A DNA stretch of 64,000 bases from Brevipalpus yothersi (GCA_003956705.1 QZCP01000009.1:1-64000); one strand, 5' to 3'. Numbered from the stretch's first letter, positions 15,301-29,961 are shown. The notes: generated by a model from the sequence alone, not told the origin. Numbers and translations: made by a program.

Positions 15301-17318
15301 CAAAAAAAGATGTGCATTTGTGTTTGTGTAGGTGTGTGTTGAGAAAGTCATTCTGAACATTATCAAAACTCAGTGTATATATATTCTGTGTATTATTTTT
15401 TTTACCTTCTGACATCTTACTCTCGTATACTTCCAAGATGCTGATACTGTATTCTTTTGTAGAGCAACGAATTTTTTCCCTCCGGAATTTCATTGAGCTA
15501 TTCACCCGGGTAGTAGCACTGGAATGCTAATCATTTCTGGTTAATCGTATCGATTTTGTTTGATAGAAGGAGGAAGAAGATGAGTACTTCATTCATCCTC
15601 AAACAAGATGCTAAACTCAACAAGAAAACGAAAACATTTTCAAAATAGGAAAGGGTTGAAGAGTAAATTGATAGGGCATTCAAATTTTATCCACAAGATT
15701 CTGTACTAATTTTTCTCTTCCCTCAACTGTTCACACACACATATATAACGGTTTTCATTTGTTTGTTATACTCATTTATTATTCATGAGAATCGATCCAC
15801 TCACTAAACCATTCATTGACCAATCGAAATACGATTAAATCGATTGTCGATTGCAACAGTAGCAATTGATCATGAGGCTCTCATAGAATTAACATTCTTT
15901 TCCCATACATACCACATCAGTCAGACACACAGTTATTTATATTTATGTGTGTGTATATACCATTGGTGATCATACCAGAGATGGTTCAATGATGATACTT
16001 TTCCTTTTCTCTCTCTCTTTCTCTCTGTCTCGATCCAATATCATGTCACATTCCATCTTGATCCTCATCACTAGTCAAGTAAAACCTTTTACACACAGCA
16101 TCCATGGGCTGTATATTCTTACAGACTGTATCATATCCGCCAAATCAGATCAGACAAATACTACAGCAACAACAACACACGGGACACACAGAGGCGAAGA
16201 GCATCAATCAGAGTCTAGACCAGACACACATATACACAAATTCCCATTGGTCTATGGGAATAGTTATGGAACAGGAATAAGAATGAGAAGTTATGGAGTT
16301 AGATAATGCTGATGAGAGAATGGTTAAAGGTTATGATCATCATCTCTCTTTTCCTCCTCATTTGTTCATCCTCTTTTCACTTCCTCATCATCTGAGGGCT
16401 TCTTTTCATTCTTCCTCTTCTTCTTCTTATTTCTTCATTCTTTTCTCAAGCTCGAATTCTCCAAGCATGACCAACATTTTACCCAACTTTCATTAATTTT
16501 CCTTAGCCTCTATACTCAGCATCCACACTCATCTTTTTCTCTTCTCTTTCCCTCTCCAGTAACGATGGTAACTCTAGAAGCTTGATTCACTTTTGATGAA
16601 AAAGAGTTTTTCACGATAAAAAAGTACTTTGAAGAGAAAGGAGAGAGAAAATTTTCTTTCTTTCTCTTTGGGCTCATATTTTGGATGAAGGAGGAGGAAA
16701 AATTTTCTTCACTCTTTGAAATTCTATGTTTTTATAACTCTATTCAGTCAATCGTTCGGCTAAGGTTAGCATTCTCTCTCTCTCCTTCATATTCTATTCC
16801 ACATCAGTATTTCATCATACAACTCATTTACATAAAAAATACGGAATCAACCAGCAATTCACTCTCATTAATGTGCATAAATTAGCTCACGATCAATTGT
16901 GTATAGTACTAGAGAAGTTTGGATGAATAGATTTCTCTGGAAAGAAAAAGGAATGCTGATTGAGATGCTAGATTTGTTGATTAGTTTGCTTTATCATCAC
17001 AACTTTTTCTAAGGAGCACCAATTTTTCATTACAAATATTCCATCAATTCAAACCACTTCTTCCACTCTAATTTCTTCCTCCCTCTCTCAGCATCATTTC
17101 TTATCTTTCCTGCTCCCTATTCCTCTATTACATTCTGGCATCCCTCTCAATCAAGGGTACTTTTTCCCCGATTGAATCCAGAGAAAAAAGAGAGCCAAGT
17201 GATAATTTCATCTCCTCTCGTTCAGCATCCTTCACCGCCGCCACCACCAATCAACCTAATGAAATCTAAGCCCAGCTGAAAAACACAAGAAAAATCAGTC
17301 CAAGTTTCATTGTCTTCG

Positions 17319-17410
<92 letters not shown>

Positions 17411-17656
17411 CTTTTTCTCTCTCCTCCGGAAGCCTTCTCCATCTCTTCAATATTCCTCTTCCAATTTCGCTTGAAAACGTGTAGACCGATTCTCTGAAAT
17501 ACTCTATTCTGCTCTTAATCTGAAGTAGAATAAGTACAGTTTCAATATTGTTAATTTGAATGATCACTCTTTTGATGCTCTTCACACTCTCACTCTAATT
17601 TGTTTCTCGCTCTCTTTGATCTTCTTCCCTCTCATCTTCGACTCGTGCTGGACGTC

Positions 17657-17716
<60 letters not shown>

Positions 17717-18357
17717 ATCACTCTCTATTCGGAGATGTATGCCCTTTGCTCTGATGGTGATGCCTTGCAGTGAGAAAATTGGATTACTTGGAACCATTCT
17801 ACACCCGATACATAATGACTGAGAGATGGAAGCTGCCTAGATGTGATTGATGTAATCGGGGGAGGATGGCAGAGAGCGTATGTGAGTGTGTGTATGAAAC
17901 AAAAATCAAACTGCATCAGTTTCTTGTCGATTCCATGCCTTAGATGCATTTCTTTCCATCAAACGAATGTCCAACCATAAGTGGAATACTCGATCACCAG
18001 TCTAACAAGCCAAAATTCCGTCTCTCTCTCGCTCTTTATTTTCTCTTTTTTCTGTTTCTCTTCTCTATGCTGTTATATGGTCAAAATGGCCTGGATCCAT
18101 AAAATGTGAGAGGCATTATCCAGGGTTTAACTACAGCTCCGATAATCCATGTTCATAACCACATTGTGCTCATAGAGAGCATGAAAAGAGGCAAATTTAC
18201 CGCCTTTTTTCCCACTTTTACATGTATGATTTGCATCTAGAACTGTTTACATGTGATATTTCACTTTATTCATTGGGCTCACTTTGTTGCTTACTTTCTT
18301 GAGCTTATTTTTCCCCAATTTTTGCTTATCTCGCCAACCAAAAAGCAAGGAAAGACG

Positions 18358-18428
<71 letters not shown>

Positions 18429-21020
18429 TAAGGGCTATTTGACTTTCTCTCTCTCTTTCTGCTGAATTTCACCCATATTTTTGTAGCATTTTGCAATGTG
18501 AAAGTTTCCCTTGTCCAATCTTCGATAATCCTTGTATTCATGGCCGATTTTCCGGTGTATTTTAGCAGCAAATTTATTCTCACCCAAAGAAGGGCCACCA
18601 TGAAAGAATACACTTACAAACAAGAGAGGGAGAGAGAGGAAAAAAGTACAAAATGAAAGACTGAAAAATTGGAACCACAAATGAGGTGATAAATCACCTT
18701 TCTTTCCTAAAGCCTACAAGCTTCTTCTAACCTCACGCCCTTGTATCACTCGCTTTCTTTGGGATGCTTCCTTCTTTCTCCTCTCTCTCTCCTCCTCTTC
18801 CTCCCATTCTACAAACTACAGAGCCTTTATGCACAATGTATATCGGTGGGACTATGTGTACATCAGCAAGATCATATCTTTTAGATCAGAGGAAAAATGA
18901 GTGAGAGAGAGAGGGAATCCTTTTCACTTTTCACTACACTGTTAGCACTGAGAGTTATAACACTAGTCAAACCAACAAGATGAAAAGTATTCTCAGAAGA
19001 GTAACTTACAGAGAGAAAGATGGTCTATCTATGTGATCTGTGCTGAAAATTTTTGGACCCACCAAAAGTATCAGATGTGAAGATCATCATCTTTCTCCAC
19101 CTCCTCCTTTGGGCACACCACAAACACACACACACACATGAAAACAAATTCACTTTCATCTTGAAGATGTGTGAAGGGTGAAAGCCTCTCCTTCATCATG
19201 ATGTGAATCTTACTCAAAAATCACGGTTTAAAGGAGCCACAAAACCCATTAATCAGAAGGTGTGATGAATGGCCCGGACTCATCACTCGATATATATTTT
19301 CGATGGACATTCATCGAGTGAAATTTATATCCATCTTTTCTCTCCATGGCTCAGAATAAGTTTCGGGCAAAGTTTGCCCAGTCAGTTTGGAGAGAAAGGA
19401 GCCAAAAGGAGAGAAGAGAGCTTAAAACTGAAGAATAGACGAAAATTAGTTAGCCATAGGGGTTTAGAGGGTTTTTCTTTGGTTTTAACCGATTTTGGTG
19501 GGCTAAATTGGCTTCGCTTTACCTGAGCAATACACGTGTACTCAGCCTCACTTAGCTATGAGACTAACTACTTTTTTTACGGAAATTAGCCCAATCGAGA
19601 GGCGTCCATATCAAGTGGACACATAAATTTTCAAGCTGTCTATGTGTACTTTTCGAATTGAATATAGAAAGCCGAAAGTGGAATGGAGTGTACAAGATGT
19701 GAGAGAAGTAAAGAATATCTCTCTAAATCACTTGTAAACCACATGAGCCACTAGCGTATTTTACTTTTCTTCCACCTTTTTTTTACTTGACGTTTTTATT
19801 CAAAGTTTCACCTGAAAAACTGTTTACGCCAATTATTATATGAATAAGAAGTTTGAGAGAGAAAGAGAGTAATAATTCTTATCAGTTAATTTGTTCTGGA
19901 TATTGTCTTCGGGCGTTAAAGGGAATGGAAAGATAGATAGATTGAGGAGAGAGAGAGAATTGAAATAAAATGCTTCACTGTGATAAGCGTGCATTACAGT
20001 TGCACTTTTTTGGTGTAATTTTCTTTCTCTCTGGTTCCTATTTGATGCTTTTTTTTCACGCTTATACAAAAGTAAATGCTCACACCTTTACCACACTTTT
20101 CTTCTTCCTCCTCTTCTTCTTCTTCTTCTGGTTCATTTTTGCCTTCTTCTTCAACTTCTTCCTCTTCTTGACTTATATTATCGATTTTAGCTTGGCAAAG
20201 GCATTGAACTTACCTTTAAGGCAATTGCTATGGCTTTAGGTGCTAAATCATGATCATGATGTGGATTCTTCATGAGCCTTCAGGAATAACATGAATAATT
20301 CACGTATATATATATATAATCAGTGTCAGATAAAGAGTTGTGGTTAAATTTGAATGCTCTTGACATGAGTAACAAAACGTCTCTCTGGTGGATACCTCAT
20401 CGATTCACAATTCACGTTCCTTTTATGAATGCACTTATATAAATCAGCATCATCATAAGGGTGATCATCATTGATTCAGAATACCCACACATACACACAC
20501 ACAATGCATATAATATCTTCCAATCAAATGTTTTAATGAACTTCTGGAATAAGGAAAAGATCCCATGAGATATATACACTCGAAAATTGATCCAATTTCA
20601 CTATACTAGTGATAATAATAATTGCAATGATTGTTGGTAATCATTGCATCGATCATCTTATTTATTCAGTGTTGAGTGGTGTATGTATAAAAATTTATGT
20701 CCACTTGATTTGAGCTTCAGGCATTTTGGGTATTATTTTGGAAACAATACTTGTGTGCCCATATAACTGATTGCCATGATAATTATCTAGACAAACTGAT
20801 GGATTCGAGAGATCACCATGTGAGTGTGTATATTTATATACATTCACAGTTGATAAAATTGATGATACATTTTGAGTAGCGGTACTATAGTTTATACAGC
20901 ATCTTGGAAGATGGAGAGAGAGAACCAAAGGAATGGATAAATGAATGATGTAATCTAATTGTAACTCTTCATCTGTCTTCTCATTCAGCTTGTCTCACTT
21001 ACCATGTTACTATCTTTCTT

Positions 21021-21086
<66 letters not shown>

Positions 21087-22166
21087 TTCCTCAACTTATG
21101 GCTACTACTTTTGATTACATTAAATCTTCTTTTCTTTCTTTTTCTCTCTATTTATTTTTATACCAGAAGCCAAACGTAATAAACACGATAAATGTTCAAC
21201 TCCATTACGGAAAAGTGTAGAAGAATTCTGTGATGTTTGTAGCTGTGGAGTAGAGCCGGATGATAAGTGTCCTGATATAATTCCAGGTAAGAAATGTTTA
21301 TGAATAATTTATTCTTCGAATCGTGCATTTTGATTCCCTTTTTCAGATGATGTAATAGGAAGAGAGAGAGAGACCATGAAGAGAGAAACTTTCACATTCT
21401 CTTCATATTATCAATGAAATGAAAAGTTAGAATGATATTTTGAGAAGCCTAGTAGACTCACAGTTGAGAATACTTTTTTGGAATATTGTTATCATGGTGA
21501 GAAATTCTTTTCTCCTTCTCACTCTTTCTTCACTTTTTTTTGGTTGAAGAAAGAAAAAATTATGAAACATATCGAGTTTTTTTGGAATATTTTTTTCAAT
21601 ATGTACTTGATGTATGAATAGTTTGAAAATGAAAATCTGATTGAGAATGGAGAGAGAGACAAATGAAACAATAAAATGAAATTCTTTACGCTTGAAAGAT
21701 GGAAGAAAGAAAAAATGATTGATTATATCGCATATCTTTCGATGGAAGCAAAAATGCTTACTCGAATTGGTCAATAAGATCCCTGTTTATGGGGGTATAC
21801 TTGACCGGAAATGGTCAACTTTGACCCTCATGCGTTTCTTAGGTGATACAAAGAGTATAAAAGAAAGTGATGAGAAAAGTAATATTCTCTCCCTTTTTCT
21901 TTGCCAGCATTTCTAACTTTTCTTTTCAAGCTTTTCTTCTTGAGCTTCATTCTGTTTATATATATAAGTTAGCTGAGAAACAGAATAGGCATTGATCATC
22001 AGAAGAAGGCCCAGAGAAAATGATGGCCAAGAATTTTACGGTGTCTTAGGAGAATGGGAAAGAGGAAGAGAGAATGTGAAGAATGGAATCTTGCTAGCTA
22101 GATTATTGGTTTGTTGAAAAATAAAAGGCAACACAGAGGGAATCCAGAGGTTCCGGTTAGGTGAAG

Positions 22167-22207
<41 letters not shown>

Positions 22208-22743
22208 NNNNNNNNNNNNNNNNNNNNNNNNNNNNNNNNNNNNNNNNNNNNNNNNNNNNNNNNNNNNNNNNNNNNNNNNNNNNNNNNNNNNNNNNNNNNN
22301 NNNNNNNNNNNNNNNNNNNNNNNNNNNNNNNNNNNNNNNNNNNNNNNNNNNNNNNNNNNNNNNNNNNNNNNNNNNNNNNNNNNNNNNNNNNNNNNNNNNN
22401 NNNNNNNNNNNNNNNNNNNNNNNNNNNNNNNNNNNNNNNNNNNNNNNNNNNNNNNNNNNNNNNNNNNNNNNNNNNNNNNNNNNNNNNNNNNNNNNNNNNN
22501 NNNNNNNNNNNNNNNNNNNNNNNNNNNNNNNNNNNNNNNNNNNNNNNNNNNNNNNNNNNNNNNNNNNNNNNNNNNNNNNNNNNNNNNNNNNNNNNNNNNN
22601 NNNNNNNNNNNNNNNNNNNNNNNNNNNNNNNNNNNNNNNNNNNNNNNNNNNNNNNNNNNNNNNNNNNNNNNNNNNNNNNNNNNNNNNNNNNNNNNNNNNN
22701 NNNNNNNNNNNNNNNNNNNNNNNNNNNNNNNNNNNNNNNNNNN

Positions 22744-22805
<62 letters not shown>

Positions 22806-25800
22806 AAATGAACGCCATGACCATGTTGATCTGCAATCTGTATAGCCCCTTGATGAAGAAGTAAGTTAGACGCTCTATTCCGATTCAACGTGAAGGGTGC
22901 TAATATATGTGAGAGTCAAAGCCGAGAAAGATGAGAATGTTGGAGGACCAGAAAGAGATAGAAAGATGGGGAGAGAGTGTACCGAATGAGAGTGAGGGTG
23001 ATGATGATAAAGAAGGTGAGGAGAGAAAAACGATCGAGAGTTTAGTATATATATATATTTGGATGGATGAGAGTATGTATCCCACTGAGATGCTAGTAAC
23101 ACGAAAGGGAGTGAGAGGATGAAGAAAGATAAGGGATGCTGGAGATGCTATGGATGCTGGGGATGATGATGATGGTTTTCAGAGAAGAAGAAGGAGTTGA
23201 AAGAGAGAGAGAGAGGAGCGAGAAGGGCGAATAAATTTTCTATGTGTGTGTGAGAGAACCGATAGTGTTGCATGAGGAGCCCCTGTGTTGTGAGAAAGTG
23301 GATAGCTTTGAAATGGAAAACTTATGATAAATTGAGTGAGGATGAAGGGATGCTGTGAAAATAGTGGGGGAGAGAGAGAGACAGTCAGGGTGAGCTAAAA
23401 GATGTGTCTATGGATGAGGAAGTGGAAGGAGAGAGAGCAAAAATCTGGATGACATTTTCTATCGGTAGAGAGAAGATGACAAAAGAGCCACAAGAGTTTC
23501 AGTTTTCCTGTGGATGAGATGAATGGGTATCCGAAATCAGTAAGATTGATGATTTCTTCTGGACCTGATTTTCAGTTTCCAAGATTGTGTCTTTTGCAAT
23601 ATTATATGGCTATGACAAAAATGATGGTCAATAGGGGTCATCAGAGGCAAAACTTTTCAATCATCACCGAAAAAATCATTGTGATCATCGTCTTCAGTTT
23701 CCATATTGAATCGTGGCTAAATCGGAAAAGTATTTGCTGGGGAGTGTGTCTGAGGAAGAAGATAATATCTATCATTGTTATATATATATATTGATCAGAT
23801 GAAAAGAGTAAATGCCATGATAACAGAGTCACAGGGTATACACACTTGTTATTTATGTATAAACTTGGACATCAAAGAAGGAGTCAAAATGATCAAGTTT
23901 CAGAGACAATTTAAAGATGAACATAGGGAATAAGTTGTGGGCATGGGAATTCCTCGATCATTTGGGCTTCCTTGGATTGTCTGGCAGGCTGGTTGAGCAC
24001 AATTCTGGTTCAATTTTCATGGTACTTGATGAGAGAAAATGTAGTTGAAGCATTATTTTTCTTCTTTATTCAAGCCAAATAATCTGATAGAAATGAGAAG
24101 AAGAAGAAGTGTAGTGTAAGACTTTTCAACTCACTTTCTTGTCTGTTCTCATTTGGACTCTATGCTGTTATACTCCAGTCCAAAAAGTGATGAAGAAGAA
24201 GAAGAAAAAGAAGAAGCAAGAGAAGGATGAATCCTTACACTCACATACATATCAAGATTATTCTTGTAAGCTAGTTTGGTTCCTATCTTTCTCTCTCTCT
24301 CTCTTCTCTTTTACTTCTTAATTGCTATGGTGAGCGTTGATAATAGGGAATTCTAATTGAAAAAGCTAGTGGAAAATAGAAAGGAAGAGAGAAAGAGAGC
24401 AAGAAAAAAAGAAGAGAAAAAAGTCTGATCATTGGAGTCAAAGGGTTGAAAAGCGTACAAGATATAAGAAAGAGAGATAGGGAAAGAGAGGAAGAGAGGA
24501 ACGTTTTCCAGGTGAATATTTCAGGGAGAGGATGGAGAAAAAGGATGCAGAAAAGGGATGCGGAGAGAGGCAAATGAGAGGGAAGGTTAGTGAAGCTTCA
24601 CAAGAATCTCAATGTGTATGTATGGAAAGGAGATGAATAAAAAAGAATCGGGAATAAGTGTGTGCAAATAGGTGAGAGAGAGAGAGAGAGAGGAGGTATC
24701 GGATAGATAGCTTCTCAAAAAAGATGAATGGAAAGTGAACGAAACGTGGAAAGGAAAGATCAAGACAGAAAAAGGAAAAAGTAGTTTAGTAGTAGTAATA
24801 GTGGAATGAATATCGGCTAATTTATCACCGAAAGTGAAGGTGAGAAAATCGGTAGAAGAGAGAGAGAAAATGCTTTCGCTTTTGGAAGAATAATTCTGAT
24901 AGCATGGTGATTTCATGGGTGATGAAATGAAGAGGATAAGAGAGAGGAAGAGAGAGGAACAAGGTGTTTGTGTAAATGTAGACCATAGACGTGAAGAGCA
25001 AAACGAGTCAGTTGAGAAGAATTTGGGAAGAAAGAGAGAGAAGAAGCGAAACTATTCCGTCTCATTGATTGAAAAATTTTGCAGCTTCAAACCCAGAATC
25101 ATCATTATTGAGCTAATTTAAATAAGTTCCTCTTCGATATTGTGGAGTATATTATTCAATCTATTCATGAAACGATGGTGATGATGATAATGATAAAAGG
25201 AATATTAACTGTATCATCAGAGAAAAAAAAGGAGCTCAATTAGAGGAAAGAGAGGAAAAAAATTTTCCTTTCACTCATGAACTTCTCATTTGGTACTATT
25301 TTACTGTCATTTTTTGTCGACATTTTCATATGATGACAATTCTTGAGGTTCAAGATTCTCTTTCTCTCTTCTTCACAGTTATTTTATAATGATCAATGCT
25401 CTATCTCCTCACATTGCAGCTCTATTTTCCTTCTTTCCAAAATGATGAAATAGTGAACATCTCTCTCTCTCTTCTCTATTTTATTCCAAATTTTGTCCTC
25501 CTTTTTTTTGTTCCCGGTAATATAATAACACAATAATTTATCTTCTTCTCTTCCATCTTTTTATTCCCTCTCATTTGCTGGATTCGTTTTTTGGGTTGAC
25601 TCGTCAACATTTCCATCATATGCATCTCACATCCGATCATCACCACCATCATCACCACTTCTGATCGTCATCATCAAACATCCCTAATCATCTTACCACC
25701 CACAATCATCTTTCCGGATGCTTTTTTTATATCTCCATCATGATGTTACTCTATCTCTTCTCCAACATCCACATCTCTCTCCCCACACACATACACACAT

Positions 25801-26589
25801 CTCAACTCACTACTCATGGGAAATCATTTTATGGATTCTTTTATTATCGAAAAAAAATTTTCTCTTTTCCTGCCACTTTTCATTCCTGATAATGTCTCCT
25901 TACATATACACAATAATCTGAATGTCGGTGATTTTCTTCTTCACCAATTGATGGTCCATACATTTACCCATTGATTTCAACTACTACTACTACTGGGTCC
26001 ACATTCCATGCATCATCCACATTCTCTTTACACACAAATTCACATAGAGATGAGCCTCAATAGCCAAGCGCCATTATCGAAAAATGATGAAGATGTTGAT
26101 TCTCTTTGCTGTGAGAAATTGAAAACTCATGAACACTGTTCCGTGCCTTCCAATAATATCAACAATCTAATATCCACAACACCAACATCCGAAATGGACC
26201 ATAGTCATGCTCACCTTATTCCACTTAACTCTTCCACACCTTTGTCATCATCCCATCATCATTCCCATCATTCTCATTCTCATTCACCTCATCTACATCA
26301 ACAGCAACAACAGCAAACAATTCAATTGGTTAACTGTAGTCCATCAAATTGTTTACCACAATCAGAGCTCACCTCATTACAGCACGATTTTTATCCACCT
26401 CCGCCACCATTAAATTCCAGTCCATTGATGGGTGGATCAATGATAATGGGCAATGGTTCATCTAATCATCATTTACAACAATTCAATACACTCCAGTATC
26501 CGAAAAGGGTACAAGTTGTGTCCACTAATAGTGCCACAAGTATACGATCTACTGATGATATTAATTCTCATTTACACACAGTAGTGTGA
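11033..26589 (+). CDS. Sidestep-family Ig-superfamily transmembrane receptor, 3' part (four exons, 5' end missing)
   Basis: Exons 11033-11329, 13745-15007, 21167-21286 and 26048-26589 all join in phase 1 and give 739 codons plus a split first codon. Exon 1 is Ig3 (ITWW, DDTGKHITC). Exon 2 carries Ig4 (DVYFEC...GRYTCTA), Ig5 (SFTWSFNN...CWGSNSIGAQREPC), an FN3 domain (PAGPPDPIRNCS...LYAVNSKGRSRSE) and a membrane helix at about residues 482-504, followed by a basic stop-transfer stretch. The small third exon is cytoplasmic (EEFCDVCSCG, CPDIIP). The last exon is rich in His, Gln, Ser and Pro and ends HTVV. Domain order and wording match Drosophila Sidestep, an axon-guidance ligand for Beaten path receptors at the cell surface; that role is inherited from the family. 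A Ser-rich insertion of about 70 residues interrupts the FN3 domain. Introns are 2.4, 6.2 and 4.8 kb, and the third contains an assembly gap. Which paralog this is cannot be told. Confidence 0.9.
12277..12331. repeat. (CT)n microsatellite in the first visible intron of the sidestep-like gene
   Basis: A pure CT run of 55 bp. Confidence 0.97.
17319..17404. repeat. (CT)n microsatellite in the second visible intron
   Basis: A CT run of 86 bp with one interruption (TTT near 17,337). Confidence 0.97.
17661..17714. repeat. (CT)n microsatellite
   Basis: A pure CT run of 54 bp, only about 260 bp from the previous tract. Confidence 0.97.
18362..18426. repeat. (GA)n microsatellite
   Basis: A pure GA run of 65 bp. 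It is in reverse orientation to its two upstream neighbours, so in a transcript it could pair with them. Confidence 0.97.
21024..21084. repeat. (CT)n microsatellite just before a sidestep-like exon
   Basis: A CT run of about 61 bp ending 82 bp before the exon at 21,167. It may add to, or compete with, the polypyrimidine tract of that acceptor. Confidence 0.97.
22208..22743. other. Assembly gap (536 N)
   Basis: Unknown bases are flanked by CTCT on both sides (22,171-22,207 and 22,744-22,801). This suggests the assembler failed inside a long (CT)n tract in the third visible intron of the sidestep-like gene. True length is unknown. Confidence 0.98.
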
Positions 26590-26619
26590 TGAAAGGAAGG
26601 AAACAGAAAGCAAACTGAA

Positions 26620-26625
26620 AATAAA
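26620..26625 (+). terminator. Poly(A) signal AATAAA of the sidestep-like gene
   Basis: A canonical AATAAA lies 31 bp after the stop codon at 26,587-26,589, inside an A/T-rich 3' flank. Confidence 0.6.
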
Positions 26626-29600
26626 TTATTAATTAAACAAAAAATATTTGATTTTGAATTTTGTAAAAAAGAATTTTTTTATGCCTTTAAGAAAAGAAAA
26701 ATACAATCACCACAAGTGTAATGTCATTTCATTTTGAATTTTTTCCTCCCTCTCTCTATCTTACCTTTTTTTGATCATTTGAGCGAAGAAAAATTCGAAA
26801 AATTCTCATAATTCAAGTCAATATTAGATATAAAATGAAGAAAAACAAGAGTCCATGTGTAAAAGATTAGTTGAGAATATTCCTATCATTTACCTGTGAC
26901 TAAGTATCCATCTTCTTCTTCTATCTATCGATTGGAGATTGGAATGTTTTTATTCCCTAGACTTTCTCTAGAAGAATCAACATCATGATAAACAAGTGGA
27001 GTAATGATATTTGAGGATCTGATTTTTATATAAATTGGTTGCTACAGAGCTAATGGTAATGATGATATAAATGTAAATATGTTTAAAAAAAATTATTGTA
27101 CATTACAAAATAACGTTTTATGAGAAGCTTGAAGGTGCTCTAGAAAGCAGATGAAGATTGAGAGAAAAGATGAAAAGAGATTCATCAAATAGAAGAAGAT
27201 GAGGAGGAAAATAAAAACATCCATTCTTTTCACCAACAAATGATTCTCAAATGAAAAAAATGTACACACATAAGAAAAAACATAATCCACCCACCGAATG
27301 ATGATTTCATCTTCTTTTTCACTTTGGAAGAAATACACACACGGAAAGATCATCTTGTTCATATTGTCATTATCATCTTAATCATCTTCTCTTCTCTCAT
27401 TCAAATCATCATCCATATTGCATGTTCGTGATCATCAATGGAACGAGCGAGAGAGAGAGAGAAGAGGGAAAAACGAACTTGACTGGGAATCAAGAGAAAA
27501 AGAAAAACAATTTTTTGTCTAAAAAAATCTTAATTTATTACTATTATTATAATGCGCTCATGTAAAGCACTTACATAGCAGAGATGAGTGAAAAAAAAGG
27601 ATGACAAAGAAGAGGAGAGAAAAAATTCAGAGCACATACCGATCTGATATACATAAGCATTGTGAATTTCAACATCAGATCATTGCAATTACTAAAGATT
27701 AACTCTAAACTGGAGGAGAAAATAAATCATAGTTTTAAGTATAAAAATGTTCCATACTCCATATTCTTTAATAATAATCATATATACCATACACACATGC
27801 ATACAAACTGCGGTTTGTGCATTTTTCATAACCACTTCCTCGAGGACATGCAAATTGAAATCGCCCATAATATGGGTATCAAGGTAAGCTAGAGGAGCGT
27901 GTTGAGGGTGATTATCAAAATCATTAGCATCATCTTTCACTGTTGTTATCACGGTTAATCACCTTTTGTACCAGAAATTCCACATTTAAATAGAGATTTT
28001 TCAATTCTAGTTGCCAGAACATTTGTCATATTCTTAACGGAAACACAAGATGAATACAAACACATGGGCTTTGATATGTTAAGGAAGGTTTTCCTAAATG
28101 AGCTGAATTGATAGTTCGAGGCAGCATTTCTCTTCGCGTGTCTTGATAGAGAAAACTTTATCCCCATTAATTGTTCATTTTACCTTGTTCTATTGGGTCT
28201 AATCCTCTGGCTTGATGAGCAATGTTCACTCGAGTCTCAAATAAGCTTTGTTTGGAACAAATTTTTCGAATGAAAAATTAACCAGGTCTAACTTCATTTT
28301 AATATGGCTCTTCAATCTTAGTCTTTTTTGTGCTTTTGTTTAAGTTTTTCCCGTTTCTTTCGATCGTAGCACTCGCTTTTCTGAGCCTTGAATGATAATT
28401 GATGAAAATCTGAGATTCTCATGAAGTTAACTTTCTTTCTTGTGATGATTTTGAATCAAGTCAAGCATGCCAAAAAGTTTCATCAGACAATTTCTCGCTG
28501 TGAATAAAAATCCTACTTATTTTGATTCCCTTCCTATTTTTCCCATGAGATGATTTCCCTCTCCTAAGTCTTTCAAGGGTAAAATAGAGTGATGATCTGA
28601 TTCTTGAGTAAAGAAAGTCCTGAGCTCTCTTTGCCATAGGTTTCGAAATTTCCAAATCTGAGAAAGTAGCAATCGTCAGGGCAGCCCTCTTGGGTTGATT
28701 TTCTAGAGAAAATTTTTACCACGTTGTGTAGGGGTAAAGTTATCCAGATTGAGCAAGCGGTGAGGAATATCTTCCGATGATTCTCGGAATATCCGATGGA
28801 TTGAGATTTTTGGAATTTTCATGTTTGAAAAGAGATGAGCTCTGGATGACCTGGAAATATGTTGGGTCAAGTGATGTAACAGGCAAGTCATCGTGATATT
28901 CATTTAATCTTTTCAAGATGTATCTTGAAAAATGAATGATGATGTATAAGTTTTGATAGAATTGCTAAAATTTTTCCTCTTCGATCGAATTCCCATTCTT
29001 GAAATTCCTATCCATTTCATTTGCTTCCAAACTATGACAAGATTCGGCTGCAATCCATCATGAATAGAGTTCTCGTAGTTTTATTGGAAATTTTGTGTGC
29101 TTTACCAGTAGTATTCTTCAACATCCAGGGAAAATTTGAACTTATCTAGCTCTTCCATATTGTCTTTTTGTGATAAGTCTCGGAGTTTCTTTCGTATGCA
29201 AGCTCGTAAAGTAAATTTGGAGAGCCTCTATTTCATCTCAAGATAACTGAAAACTCCTTTTCCGGAGATCGAATAGAACTTTGCTGATCTAAGATAGATA
29301 TTAAAATCGATTCTCCACAACAAATGATACTCTCACTTTTTTGGTGCATTAGACTGAAATGACCCACAGATACAGTGTCAAAGTGTAGGAGAAAGATTTA
29401 AAATTCATTGTTGTTGCATACATACATCGATTTTATGAACTTTTCTAATTATCCAAGATCTATTTTTACATCATAGCTTTGTTTTCATCTTTGTTTCTCA
29501 TTTTTCATATGAAGAACGTCTCTTTCTCAGCTCATTGGAGTAGAAAAATTCTTTCTTTATCATTGCGATGAGAGCACAAATATTTGGCTTGTGTTCTAGT

Positions 29601-29961
29601 GAATGCTACAAACTGACAAGAAAGAAAGATAGAGAGAACAACATAAGCAGTCAGAATAATTATCAAAGAAACAAAATGAAGATGAAGATATCTACACTCT
29701 TTCTCTCTATCCAATTAATCTACGAAACTTTTCTTCACTTTTTTCCGTGTCGTTCATGAAAACACAAGCATCAAGCTCATGCAATCTTCAGCAGTCTTTT
29801 TGCTCTCAAAACTATGTGAACCTGATGGCAAATTGCTCAAATCTATTCAGAATTGATTCGAATTTGGTTAGAACTGTTCAGAACATTCGAAAATTCGTAT
29901 CGAAAAAAGTTCGAAAATCGGCTTCATCAGCGTCATCTGTACTCATTTCATAGAAACGCTG
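26626..29961. other. Intergenic, no gene recognised
   Basis: This lies between the sidestep-like 3' end and the UTP6 promoter region. It is AT-rich without long GA/CT tracts. Only short ORFs without conserved motifs occur, and I see no support for a gene. Near 29,880-29,920 there are several TTCGAAAA-type words, too irregular to call a heat-shock element. Confidence 0.5.

Noticed and set aside
22036..22888. Long open frames on both strands across the N gap and its flanks
   Set aside because: They consist of unknown residues flanked by Ser-Leu or Arg-Glu repeats from CT/GA runs, so they are artefacts.
29845..29920. GAA/TTC-rich words suggesting a heat-shock element before UTP6
   Set aside because: The GAAnnTTC units are not in the regular 5-bp register needed for a heat-shock element. 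They are more likely AT-rich chance repeats.
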